Source: Frigidibacter sp.
Lineage (GTDB): Bacteria > Pseudomonadota > Alphaproteobacteria > Rhodobacterales > Rhodobacteraceae
Reading direction: 5' to 3'
Length of the DNA: 64,000 nucleotides
Assembly (NCBI RefSeq): GCF_030695035.1
Contig: NZ_JAUYTT010000002.1
Span: 62,001 to 126,000 of the forward strand
Part shown: piece after piece, positions 33,087 through 41,735 of the stretch
Layout of the letters: every line of letters starts with the position of its first letter
How positions within the stretch are numbered: position 1 is the stretch's first letter
Translations under genes and position numbers: made by a program
Notes under the pieces: generated by a model
The model's database searches: none
What the model saw: only the letters and a program-made list of their open reading frames with translations
Told to the model about the DNA's origin: nothing

Positions 33087-33880
33087 CAGCCCTGATCGAG
33101 GCGCGGGGGCTGACCGTCCGCCATGGCGGGGTGGCTGTGCTGGCAAATGTCGATTTTTCGATAGCGCCGGGCGAGATTGTCACCGTCGTCGGTCCTAATG
33201 GGTCGGGAAAGTCTACCTTGATCCGGGCGCTGATCGGGCTGGCGCCGGCAGCTTCGGGTACTGTTCAGCGCGGCCCGGGGCTGCGCATCGGCTATGTGCC
33301 GCAGCGGTTGCAGGTCGATGCCGGGCTGCCGATGACGGTGCGGCGCTTCCTGTCGCTGCCGCGCCGGGTAGCGGATGCCGATGCCGCCGCGGCGCTGGCC
33401 CGGGTGGGCGTGGCCGATCTGGGAAGGCGGCAGATGTCGGGCCTCTCGGGCGGGCAGTTCCAGCGGGTGCTGCTGGCCCGCGCGCTGCTGGCGCGGCCGG
33501 GGATCCTGATGCTGGATGAGCCGACACAGGGCCTCGACCAGCCGGGGGTCGCCGGCTTCTACCGGCTGATCGAGGAGGTGCGGGCCGAGACCGGTGCCGC
33601 CATCCTGATGGTCAGCCACGATCTGCATGTGGTGATGAGCGCGACGGACAGGGTGATCTGCCTCAACGGCCATGTCTGCTGCGAGGGCACGCCGCAGGTG
33701 GTGACCGACGCGCCGGAATATCGCGCGATGTTCGGGCTGGGGACTGGCGGGGCGCTGGCGCTGTATCGGCACGAGCATGACCACGACCATGACAGCGATC
33801 ACGGGCATGGCCATGACCCGGCGCATCCGCATCATGTGCATGGGCCGGACTGCCAACATGGAGCCCACGATGCTGGATGA
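33083..33880 (+). CDS. znuC: Zinc ABC transporter ATP-binding protein with His-rich tail
   Basis: A 265-residue ABC ATPase. Walker A GPNGSGKST, signature LSGGQFQRVLLARAL, Walker B LMLDEPTQGLD and H-loop MVSHDLHVV are intact. The last ~35 residues are an unusual His/Asp-rich tail (RHEHDHDHDSDHGHGHD, then HPHHVHG and a lone Cys), which would bind several Zn ions on the cytoplasmic side. Its 3' end overlaps the znuB start by 11 nt. Such tails occur in some alphaproteobacterial ZnuC; a role as a Zn brake is a guess. Confidence 0.93.
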   Translation: MTALIEARGLTVRHGGVAVLANVDFSIAPGEIVTVVGPNGSGKSTLIRALIGLAPAASGTVQRGPGLRIGYVPQRLQVDAGLPMTVRRFLSLPRRVADADAAAALARVGVADLGRRQMSGLSGGQFQRVLLARALLARPGILMLDEPTQGLDQPGVAGFYRLIEEVRAETGAAILMVSHDLHVVMSATDRVICLNGHVCCEGTPQVVTDAPEYRAMFGLGTGGALALYRHEHDHDHDSDHGHGHDPAHPHHVHGPDCQHGAHDAG

Positions 33881-34661
33881 TTTCCTCATGCGGGCCGGGC
33901 TGGCGGGCATCGGCCTGTCGCTGGCGACCGGGCCGCTTGGCAGTTTTGTGGTCTGGCGGCGCATGGCCTATTTCGGCGATGCGACGGCCCATGCGGCGAT
34001 CCTCGGCGTGGCGCTGTCCTTTGCCAGCGGCTTGCCGCTTTATGCCGGTACGCTGATCGTGGCGCTTGGGATGGCGGCGACCGTCTCGGCGTTGGCCGGG
34101 CGCGGGCACGCGATGGACACGGCGCTTGGGGTGCTGGCGCATTCGGCGCTGGCCTTCGGGTTGGTGGCGGTGTCGTTCCTGCCCAATGTGCGGGTGGACC
34201 TGTCGGCCTATCTGTTCGGCGACATTCTGGCGGTCAGCCGGGCCGATCTGCTCTGGGTCTGGGGCGGGGCGCTGGCGGTGCTGGCGCTGCTGGTCTGGCG
34301 CTGGCAGGGGCTGCTGACGGCGACGGTGAACGAGGAGCTGGCGCAGGCGGAGGGGATCGACCCGCGGCGGGAGCGGTTGGCGCTGACGCTGGCGCTGGCG
34401 CTGGTGGTGGCGGTGTCGATCAAGATCGTGGGCGCGCTGCTGATCGCGGCTCTGCTGATCATCCCCGCCGCCGCGGCGCGGGGCCTGTCGCGCAGTCCCG
34501 AGGTGATGGCGGTGCTGGCGGTGGCGCTGTCGATGCTGTCGGTGCTGGCCGGGCTGCAGATGTCGCTGCGGCTGGACACGCCCGCGGGCCCGTCGATCGT
34601 GGCGGCGGCGGCGTGCCTGTTCATCGTGGCGCTGCCGCTGGCGCGGCTGCGGCGGGGCTAG
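33870..34661 (+). CDS. znuB: Zinc ABC transporter permease
   Basis: A 263-residue ABC-3 type permease with eight or so helices (LGSFVVWRRMAYFGDATAHAAILG at the start, VSIKIVGALLIAALLIIPAAAARGLS as the family signature). ATG at 33870 has GGAG at 6 nt; the start 4 codons earlier lacks this. It overlaps the znuC 3' end and shares a 4-nt convergent stop overlap (CTAG) with the dadA-like gene. Confidence 0.92.
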   Translation: MLDDFLMRAGLAGIGLSLATGPLGSFVVWRRMAYFGDATAHAAILGVALSFASGLPLYAGTLIVALGMAATVSALAGRGHAMDTALGVLAHSALAFGLVAVSFLPNVRVDLSAYLFGDILAVSRADLLWVWGGALAVLALLVWRWQGLLTATVNEELAQAEGIDPRRERLALTLALALVVAVSIKIVGALLIAALLIIPAAAARGLSRSPEVMAVLAVALSMLSVLAGLQMSLRLDTPAGPSIVAAAACLFIVALPLARLRRG

Positions 34662-35902
34662 AACCGGGCGGGGGAGAGCGGGGCCAGCGGCACTGGCGGC
34701 GCTTTCCCGGCGACCAGCGCGGCGACGATGGCGGCGGTGATCGGGGCCAGCGTCAGGCCGATATGGCCGTGGCCATAGGCGTGGATGACGTCGGGCCCCT
34801 CGGCCGAGGCGCCGATCACCGGAAGGCTGTCGGGCATCGAGGGGCGGAAGCCCATCCAGTCGCGGCTGGGGGCGCCGAGGCCCGGGAAGATCGCGCGCGC
34901 GCCCTCCGTCAGCCGGGCGATGCGGTGGGGCGAGGGTGGGGCGGTCAGCCCGCCAAGCTCTACCGTCCCGGCGACGCGCAGACGGCCCTGCATCGGGCAG
35001 AGGTAGAAGCCGCGGGCGGTGGGGCAGACGGGGCGCGAGAGGCGCGGGGCCGGCATGTCCCATTCGACGTGATAGCCGCGCTCGGTATCCAGCGGCACCT
35101 TGTCGCCGGCCTGCGCGGCCAGAGCGCGGGAATGGGCGCCGGCGGCGATGATGACGCGGCGGGCATGAAGGCGCAGGTCGGGGCCGGTGAGGTTGAGGCC
35201 GTTGAGGTTGCGCAGCAGATGGTCGGCGCGTGCGGGGATCAGCGTGGCCCCGGCATCTGTCGCGGTCTTGGCCAGCAGCGCAACCATCTGGCCGGGATCG
35301 GTCATGAACATCGCCTGCGGGAAGAAGGCGCCGCCGCCTTCGGCCATGGGCAGGGCGGGTTCCAGTGCGGCGAGTTCGCCCGGGGTCAGCAGCTCCACCG
35401 TCACGCCAAGCGTCTTGCGGAAGGCGATGTCGGCCTCGGCGGCGCGGCGGTCGGCGGCGCGCTCGTAGAGGTAGATGCAGCCCTTGTGCTGCAGGATTGC
35501 CTCGCCGCCGATCTCCGCCGCCAGATCGGACCAGCGCGGGGCTGCGTCGGACAGCAGACCCGCCAGCACCCGGGCGTTCCGTTCCGCCGCACCCGGCAGC
35601 GACTGGCGGGCGAAGCGCAGCAGCCACGGGGCCAGCGAGGGCAGGGCGGCGCGGCGGATGGCCAGTGGGGAGTTGCGGTCGAAGAGCAGGGACGGCAGGG
35701 CGCGCAGCACGGCCGGGGTGCCGACCGGTTGCACGGCGTAATCGGCGACGGTGCCGGCATTGCCGTGGCTGGCGCCCGAGCCGGGCAGGGCGGGGTCGAG
35801 GATCACCACCTCATGCCCCGCCCGGGCCAGTCGCAGCGCGATGGTGAGCCCGACCACGCCGGCGCCGATCACGGCAATCTCGGTGCGGACGGACTCTGGC
35901 AT
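34658..35902 (-). CDS. FAD-dependent D-amino acid dehydrogenase-like oxidoreductase
   Basis: A 414-residue DAO-family flavoprotein. The N-terminal FAD site is IAVIGAGVVGLTIALRLARAGHEVVILD (quoted in part: VIGAGVVGLTIAL), and GSGASHGNAGTVADY and the C-terminal GYGHGHIGLTLAP segment follow the DadA pattern. No signal peptide. Family members oxidatively deaminate D- or secondary amino acids, passing electrons to quinone. It is the last gene of the seven-gene operon; its ATG overlaps the stop of the Fe-alcohol dehydrogenase gene (TGATG). In the proposed pathway it would oxidise the amino acid end product, but this is inference. Confidence 0.8.
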   Translation of the reverse strand: MPESVRTEIAVIGAGVVGLTIALRLARAGHEVVILDPALPGSGASHGNAGTVADYAVQPVGTPAVLRALPSLLFDRNSPLAIRRAALPSLAPWLLRFARQSLPGAAERNARVLAGLLSDAAPRWSDLAAEIGGEAILQHKGCIYLYERAADRRAAEADIAFRKTLGVTVELLTPGELAALEPALPMAEGGGAFFPQAMFMTDPGQMVALLAKTATDAGATLIPARADHLLRNLNGLNLTGPDLRLHARRVIIAAGAHSRALAAQAGDKVPLDTERGYHVEWDMPAPRLSRPVCPTARGFYLCPMQGRLRVAGTVELGGLTAPPSPHRIARLTEGARAIFPGLGAPSRDWMGFRPSMPDSLPVIGASAEGPDVIHAYGHGHIGLTLAPITAAIVAALVAGKAPPVPLAPLSPARF

Positions 35903-37056
35903 CACATGCAGGCGGCGAAGAGGGCGCGGGTATTCTCTCGCGTCATCTCGATGGGGTTGCCGCCGCAGGAGGGATCCTCCAGCGCCATCTCGGTCAGCTC
36001 ATCCAGCCGCAAGGGATCGACGCCCATGGCGGTGAGGGTCTCGGGGATCGCCAGCAGCGCCCGCAGGTCCATGATGCGCGCGCGGAAGCCGTCGAACCCG
36101 CCCTCGATGCCCAGATAGGCGGCGGCGCGGGTGATGCGCTCTTCAATCGCGGCGCGGTTGAAGTCGAGCACCATCGGCATCACCACGGCATTGGTGGTGC
36201 CGTGATGGGTGCCGTAGACCGCGCCGATCGGGTGGCTGAGCGAATGGATCGCGCCGAGGCCCTTCTGGAACGCCACCGCGCCCATGGCGGCGGCGGACAT
36301 CATCTCGGCGCGGGCGGCGAGGTTGCCGGGTTCGGCATAGGCGGTGGGCAGGTTTTCCAGCACCAGGCGCATCCCCTCCAGCGCGATGCCCTGGCTCATC
36401 GGGTGGTAGAAGGGCGAGCAATAGGCCTCGAGGCAATGCGCGAGGGCATCCATGCCGGTGCCGGCGGTGATGAACTTGGGCATCCCGACCGTGAGTTCGG
36501 GGTCGCAGATCGTGACCACGGGCAGCAGCTTGGGGTGGAAGATGATCTTCTTCTTGTGGGTGACGGAGTTGGTCAGCACGCCCGCGCGGCCAACCTCCGA
36601 GCCCGTGCCCGCGGTGGTGGGCACCGCGACGATGGGGGCGATCTTCGCGGCATCGGCGCGGGTCCACCAGTCACCGATATCCTCCAGATCCCAGACCGAG
36701 AGCGCTTCCGGCTGGCCGGCCATCAGCGCGATCATCTTGCCAAGGTCGAGCGCCGAGCCACCGCCGAAGCACACCACGCCATCATGCCCGCCGGCAAGAT
36801 AGACCGCGATGCCGGCGGCCATGTTGTGCTCGTTGGGGTTAGGGTCCACGTCCGAAAACACGGCGCGGCCGAGGCCCGCAGCCTCCAGGATGTCCAGCGC
36901 CTGCGCGGTGATCGGCAGGCTGGCAAGGGCCTTGTCGGTGACCAGCAGCGGCCGGGTCAGGCCCGCCGCCTTGCAATGCTCAGCCAGTTCCGCAATCCGG
37001 CCCGCGCCGAATTTCACCGCGGTCGGGTAGGACCAGTTCGCCTTGGGCGTCGTCAT
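35902..37056 (-). CDS. Iron-containing (group III) alcohol dehydrogenase
   Basis: A 384-residue NAD-dependent metal alcohol dehydrogenase. Cofactor loop GGGSALDLGK, nucleotide-binding TTAGTGSEV, and metal ligands Asp (TAGTGMDALAHCLEA, Asp and His of the D-A-L-A-H motif), HPIGAVYGTHHG and adjacent His residues are present. Length typical. ATGA overlap with the aldehyde dehydrogenase stop couples it to that enzyme, which would oxidise its aldehyde product further. A substrate such as an amino alcohol derivative or gamma-hydroxybutyrate is possible; the sequence does not tell. Confidence 0.88.
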   Translation of the reverse strand: MTTPKANWSYPTAVKFGAGRIAELAEHCKAAGLTRPLLVTDKALASLPITAQALDILEAAGLGRAVFSDVDPNPNEHNMAAGIAVYLAGGHDGVVCFGGGSALDLGKMIALMAGQPEALSVWDLEDIGDWWTRADAAKIAPIVAVPTTAGTGSEVGRAGVLTNSVTHKKKIIFHPKLLPVVTICDPELTVGMPKFITAGTGMDALAHCLEAYCSPFYHPMSQGIALEGMRLVLENLPTAYAEPGNLAARAEMMSAAAMGAVAFQKGLGAIHSLSHPIGAVYGTHHGTTNAVVMPMVLDFNRAAIEERITRAAAYLGIEGGFDGFRARIMDLRALLAIPETLTAMGVDPLRLDELTEMALEDPSCGGNPIEMTRENTRALFAACM

Positions 37057-38441
37057 TTCGTCACCTTCTTGAGATGGTAGGATTTCGGGCGGGTCACGGC
37101 GTGGAAGCCGAGGACCGACAGGCTGCCGCCGCGGCCGGTATCCTTGCAGCCGGTCCAGCACAAGGCCGGGTCGAGATAGTCGCAGCGGTTCATGAACACG
37201 GTGCCGGTGTCGAGTTGGTCGCCGATGGCGGCCGCGCGGTCCGCGCTCGCCGTCCAGATCGAGGCGGTAAGGCCGTAGGGCGAGTCGTTCATCAGCGCGA
37301 TGGCCTCGGCATCGTCCTTGACGGGCATGATCCCGACGACGGGGCCGAAACTCTCCTCGCGCATGACCCGCATCTGGTGGGTGACGTTCGTCAGCACCTG
37401 CGGGGCCAGATAGGCGCCGCCATCATCGGCGGGGAAGAGCGCGGGGTCGATCAGCGGGGTCGCGCCTTCGGCAACGGCCTCGGCAACCTGCGCACGGACC
37501 ACGGCGGCGAAACGGGCATTGGCCATTGGGCCAAGGGTGCTGTCGGCGTCGAAGGGATTGCCAAGCTTCAGCGTCTTCACCCAGGCCACGGCCTTTTCCA
37601 CGAAAGCGTCATAGAGGCTTTCATGGACATAGATCCGCTCGATCCCGCAGCAGCACTGGCCAGCGTTGAACATCGCGCCGTCCATCAGGCTGTCGACCGC
37701 GGCATCGAGGTCGGCATCGGCGGCGACATAGCCCGGATCCTTGCCGCCAAGCTCCAGCCCCAGCCCGGTGAAGGTGCCGGCAGCGGCGCGCTCCATCGCG
37801 GCGCCGCCAGCGACGGAGCCTGTGAAGTTGATGAAGTTGAAGGCGCGGGCGGCGATCAGGGCTTCGGTGGTGTCATGGTCCAGCACCACGTTCTGGAATA
37901 CATCCGCCGGGACGCCGCCCGCGTGCAACGCCTCGGCCAGCCGTTCGCCGACCAGAAGCGTCTGGCTGGCATGTTTCAGCACGACCGCGTTGCCGGCGAT
38001 CAGCGCCGGGACGATGGTGTTGATCGCGGTCAGGTAGGGGTAGTTCCAGGGGGCCAGCACGAAGACCACGCCGACCGGCGCGCGTTCGATCCGGCGTTCG
38101 AACTTGTCCGAGGCTTCGACGACAATGGGGGCCAGCGCCTCTGCCGCGATGTCCGACATATAGGCGGTGCGGTCATTGACGCCGCCGAACTCGCCGCCGA
38201 AACGCGTGGGGCGGCCCATCTGCCAGGCCAGCTCCTCGACGATGCGGTCCTTCATGCCATTCAGCGCCTCGACGCCGGCCTTCACCTTTTCGATGCGGGT
38301 GGCCAGCGGAAGTGCGGCCCAGTCCTTCTGCGCGGCGCGGGCGCGGGCCACGGCGGCCTCAGCTTCTGCAAGCGGCAGGGCAGGGCGCTCGGCATAGGTG
38401 CTGCCGTCCACCGGCGAGATACATTGGATCATTCTGGTCAT
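37053..38441 (-). CDS. NAD(P)-dependent aldehyde dehydrogenase
   Basis: A 462-residue ALDH-superfamily enzyme. Proton-relay Asn in APWNYPYLTAINT, catalytic Glu in LELGGKDPGYVAA, catalytic Cys in FNAGQCCCGIERIYVH (three adjacent cysteines), and ESFGPVVGI are intact. GAGG precedes the ATG at 5 nt. The closest subgroup by motifs is succinate-semialdehyde/betaine-aldehyde-like, but I would not fix the substrate. It lies between the glutamine synthetase relative and the Fe-alcohol dehydrogenase, both probably in the same catabolic path. Confidence 0.88.
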   Translation of the reverse strand: MTRMIQCISPVDGSTYAERPALPLAEAEAAVARARAAQKDWAALPLATRIEKVKAGVEALNGMKDRIVEELAWQMGRPTRFGGEFGGVNDRTAYMSDIAAEALAPIVVEASDKFERRIERAPVGVVFVLAPWNYPYLTAINTIVPALIAGNAVVLKHASQTLLVGERLAEALHAGGVPADVFQNVVLDHDTTEALIAARAFNFINFTGSVAGGAAMERAAAGTFTGLGLELGGKDPGYVAADADLDAAVDSLMDGAMFNAGQCCCGIERIYVHESLYDAFVEKAVAWVKTLKLGNPFDADSTLGPMANARFAAVVRAQVAEAVAEGATPLIDPALFPADDGGAYLAPQVLTNVTHQMRVMREESFGPVVGIMPVKDDAEAIALMNDSPYGLTASIWTASADRAAAIGDQLDTGTVFMNRCDYLDPALCWTGCKDTGRGGSLSVLGFHAVTRPKSYHLKKVTK

Positions 38442-38506
38442 GTCATCCTCTGCGCCTATCCCGGCGCCTGTTGCGCGCCGCTGGGGCGCGAAAATCCGTT
38501 GCGCCT

Positions 38507-39871
38507 TCAGGCGCGTTCAAAGCCCCGCGCGACCTCCCAGTCGGTGACCACGCGGTTCTGTTCCTCGATCTCCCACAGCGCGGCGCGGTGGTAATGGTCG
38601 ACCACATCGGGGCCGAAGGCGGCGCGCAGCATCTCGCTGCCTTGCATCAGCGCGGCGGCCTCGCCAAGGGTTTTCGGCACCTCGCGCAGCGCACCGGCCT
38701 GATAGATGTCGCCCGAGATGGCCGGCTCCAGCTCCATCTGCTTCTCGATCCCGTCCAGCCCCGCGGCCAGCAGCGCCGCCATCGCAAGATAGGGGTTCAG
38801 ATCGGCACCGCCGATGCGACATTCCACCCGCACGCCCTTCGTGCCCTCGCCGCAGACGCGGAAGCCGGCGGTGCGGTTGTCGAGGCTCCAGACCGCCTTG
38901 GTGGGCGCGAACATGCCGACCACGAAGCGCTTGTAGCTGTTGACATAGGGCGCGAGGCAAAGGGTCAGGTCGCGGGCATGGGCGAGTTGCCCGGCGATGT
39001 AGCTGCGCATCAGCGCCGACATGCCATGCTCTGCCTCGGGGTCGTGGAAGGCATTCTTGCCACCCGCCCAGAGCGACTGGTGGACATGGCTGGAAGACCC
39101 GGCGCGGGCATGGTCGTATTTCGCCATGAAGGTCACGGCATGGCCCGCGGCATGCGCGATTTCCTTGATGCCATTCTTGACGATGGAATGCATGTCGGCG
39201 GTGTCGAGCGCGTCCGAATACTTGACGTTGATCTCTTCCTGCCCCGCCTCGGCTTCGCCCTTGGAGTTCTCGATGGGGATGCCGGCACCATAGAGGCCAT
39301 TGCGGATGGCGCGCATCACCGCTTCTTCCTTGGTCGTGGCGAAGATCGCGTAATCGGCATTGTGGCGGCCCAGAGTCTGCAGCCCGCGATAGCCGCGGTC
39401 GAAGAGCGCATCGAAGCTGTCCTGGAACAGGAAGAACTCCAGTTCCGTCGCCATGTAGGGGGTGAAGCCCATCGCCTCGGCCCGGGCGATCTGGCGTTTC
39501 AGGATCGACCGGGGGGCATGGAGCACGAGGTCATGGGTGTGGTGGTCCAAGAGGTCGCACATCACCATCGCCGTGCCGGGCAACCAGGGGACAAGGCGCA
39601 GCGTGGCGAGGTCGGGCTTGATGACATAGTCGCCATAGCCCGCGGCCCAGCTGGTGGCCTTGTAGCCCTGCACCGTGACCATCTCGATATCCGTCGCCAC
39701 GAGGTAGTTGCAGCAATGGGTCTCGTCATAGCCTGAGTCGATGAAATGCTGCGCGTGGAAGCGCTTGCCCATCAGCCGGCCCTGCATGTCGACGATGCAG
39801 GTCAGCACTGTGTCGATCTCGCCACTGCTGACAGCAGCCTTCAGCGTGTCGAAGGTCATGTTTGCGGGCAT
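38507..39871 (-). CDS. Glutamine synthetase family protein (gamma-glutamyl-amine ligase-like)
   Basis: A 454-residue relative of glutamine synthetase. Metal-binding ATELEFFLF, NSKGEAEAGQEEINVKYSDA (a motif shared with gamma-glutamylamide-forming enzymes), SSSHVHQSLW and TAGFRVCGEGTKGVRVE are visible. The N-terminus (VLTCIVDMQGRLMGKR) differs from the PuuA-like copy at 7-8 kb and from GmaS as I recall it, so it is probably neither. GGAG precedes the ATG at 8 nt. It likely gamma-glutamylates an amine brought in by the adjacent TRAP transporter, prior to oxidation by the next two enzymes. Confidence 0.82.
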   Translation of the reverse strand: MPANMTFDTLKAAVSSGEIDTVLTCIVDMQGRLMGKRFHAQHFIDSGYDETHCCNYLVATDIEMVTVQGYKATSWAAGYGDYVIKPDLATLRLVPWLPGTAMVMCDLLDHHTHDLVLHAPRSILKRQIARAEAMGFTPYMATELEFFLFQDSFDALFDRGYRGLQTLGRHNADYAIFATTKEEAVMRAIRNGLYGAGIPIENSKGEAEAGQEEINVKYSDALDTADMHSIVKNGIKEIAHAAGHAVTFMAKYDHARAGSSSHVHQSLWAGGKNAFHDPEAEHGMSALMRSYIAGQLAHARDLTLCLAPYVNSYKRFVVGMFAPTKAVWSLDNRTAGFRVCGEGTKGVRVECRIGGADLNPYLAMAALLAAGLDGIEKQMELEPAISGDIYQAGALREVPKTLGEAAALMQGSEMLRAAFGPDVVDHYHRAALWEIEEQNRVVTDWEVARGFERA

Positions 39872-39902
39872 CGGCAGGTCTCCATCACAAAGGGCGGGGG
39901 CG

Positions 39903-41228
39903 TCATCGCCCGTAGATCGTCTCTGGTAGCCACAGCGCGATCTGCGGGAAGATCATCAGCAGCACCAGCGTCAGCAGCATCACCAGCACGAAGGGGATCA
40001 CGGATCGGTAGATCACCGGCAGGTCGAACTCTGGCGGGGCAAGGGCACGCATCAGGAACAGGTTGTAGCCGAAAGGCGGGGTCAGATAGGCGATCTGGCA
40101 GGTGATGGTGTAGAGGATGCCATACCAGATCAGGTCGAACTCCAGCTCTTTCGCCAGCATCACATAGACCGGCGCGACGATGACCAGCATCGCGGTATCG
40201 TCAAGGAACATGCCCATCACCAGGAAGGACAGCTGCATCAGGATCAGCACTTCCCAGCGGGAAAGGCCCAGATCCTCCAGGAACACCCCGCGGATGGCGC
40301 GGCCGGCGCCGAGGCCGTCGAACACCGCGCCAAAGGACAGCGCGGCCATGATGATCAGCATGAACATCGTGGTGATGGCGAGCGTGTTGCGGGTGGCGAC
40401 CTCGAACACCTCGCGCGTGAAGCGGCCCTTCAGCATCGCCGCCCCCACCGTCGTCAACGCGCCGATGACAGAGCTTTCGGTCAGGCTGGTCCAGCCCTTG
40501 ACGAAAGGCACCATCATCGCGGCGAAGATCAGCAGCGGCAGCAGGCCGGCGCGCAGCAGGGCGAATTTCTCGCCGCGGGTGATGGTCGCGCGCTCCTCGG
40601 CCGAGATCGGCGGGGCGAGGGCGGGGTTCAGCCATGACCGGATGGCGATATAGGCGATGAACAGGGTGGCCATCAGCAGGCCGGGGAAGATCCCCGCCAG
40701 CCACAGCTGGCTGACCGGCTGGCGCGCGATCAGCGCGAAGAGCACCAGCACCACGGAAGGCGGGATCAGGATGCCAAGGCTGGACCCGGCCTGGATCACG
40801 CCCGAGATCATCAGCTTGTCATAGTTGCGCCGCACCAGTTCGGGCAGCGCGATGGTGGCGCCAATGGCCATGCCTGCGACCGACAGCCCGTTCATCGCCG
40901 AGATCAGCACCATCAGCAGGATGGTCCCGATCGCAAGGCCCCCCGGCATCGGCCCGAACCAGACGTGGAACATGCGGTAAAGGTCCGAGGCAAGGCGGCT
41001 CTCGCTCATCACATAGCCCATGAACACGAACATCGGCAGCGTCAGCAGCGCGTTCCACTTCATCAGCTTCATGATCGAGGAAAAGCCCATGTCGGTGCCG
41101 CCCTCGCCCCAGAGCAGCATGGCGAAGACGACGGCGACGAAGCCGACGGCGCCGAACACCCGCTGCCCGGTGATCATCATCAGCAGCATGGTCGAGAACA
41201 TCAGCGCGGCGATCAGTTCGTAGGACAT
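39903..41228 (-). CDS. dctM: TRAP transporter large permease (DctM)
   Basis: A 441-residue membrane protein with about 12 helices. Family motifs: NGLSVAGMAIGATIALPEL, QAGSSLGILIPPSVVLVLFAL, and MFLDDTAMLVIVAPVYVML. It imports an organic substrate driven by Na+. Its ATG overlaps the dctQ stop (TGATG). The periplasmic binding protein (DctP) that normally sets substrate is not in this operon or window, so specificity cannot be read from context. Confidence 0.92.
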   Translation of the reverse strand: MSYELIAALMFSTMLLMMITGQRVFGAVGFVAVVFAMLLWGEGGTDMGFSSIMKLMKWNALLTLPMFVFMGYVMSESRLASDLYRMFHVWFGPMPGGLAIGTILLMVLISAMNGLSVAGMAIGATIALPELVRRNYDKLMISGVIQAGSSLGILIPPSVVLVLFALIARQPVSQLWLAGIFPGLLMATLFIAYIAIRSWLNPALAPPISAEERATITRGEKFALLRAGLLPLLIFAAMMVPFVKGWTSLTESSVIGALTTVGAAMLKGRFTREVFEVATRNTLAITTMFMLIIMAALSFGAVFDGLGAGRAIRGVFLEDLGLSRWEVLILMQLSFLVMGMFLDDTAMLVIVAPVYVMLAKELEFDLIWYGILYTITCQIAYLTPPFGYNLFLMRALAPPEFDLPVIYRSVIPFVLVMLLTLVLLMIFPQIALWLPETIYGR

Positions 41229-41734
41229 CACAGCTCCTCGCCCCGCAGGACCGCGATGTCGCGGAAGAGGTGGACGAAGGCCTGAAGGATCATCAGCACG
41301 AAGGCGGCGCAGATCATGGTCTTGAACGGCCACAGATAGGGGCGCCAGGGCGAGGGGCTGCGCTCGCCAACCTCGACCGCGTAGATGGTGCTTTCGACCG
41401 CGCCATAGAGCATCACGCCCAGATAGAAGATCAGCGCGAAGATGGTGAAGGCATCCCAGAGCGCCTGGGTGCGGGGGCGCATCCGGCTGTAGAGCAGGTC
41501 CATCCGCACGTTGCTGCCAAGCTGCATCGAATAGGGCGCGCCAAGAAGGTAATAGGCGACGAGCGTGAACTGCGCCATTTCCAGCGTCCACATCGCCGGC
41601 ATCCGGATCGCCTTGGTGACCGAGGACCAGATCAGGATCGCCATGATGACAAACAGCAGATACATGGCGAAGCGGCCGACGCGGTAGTTTACCGCCTCGA
41701 CCGTCTTCACATAGGTTTTCATCCAGTTGGGCAT
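41228..41734 (-). CDS. dctQ: TRAP transporter small permease (DctQ)
   Basis: A 168-residue four-helix membrane protein. The landmarks are the MAQFTLVAYYLLGAPYSMQLGSNVRMDLLY stretch (in part MQLGSNVRMDLLY, the conserved NVRVD region), and a Glu-bearing helix at the N-terminus. It stabilises DctM. One nucleotide separates it from the upstream amidohydrolase gene. Confidence 0.92.
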   Translation of the reverse strand: MPNWMKTYVKTVEAVNYRVGRFAMYLLFVIMAILIWSSVTKAIRMPAMWTLEMAQFTLVAYYLLGAPYSMQLGSNVRMDLLYSRMRPRTQALWDAFTIFALIFYLGVMLYGAVESTIYAVEVGERSPSPWRPYLWPFKTMICAAFVLMILQAFVHLFRDIAVLRGEEL

Positions 41735-41735
41735 G

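Noticed and set aside
38507-39871. Assignment as gamma-glutamylmethylamide synthetase (gmaS) because of the nearby tmm-dmm genes
   Set aside because: The N-terminal motifs do not match GmaS as I know it, and no mgs or mgd genes are adjacent; it belongs by operon structure with the dehydrogenases.
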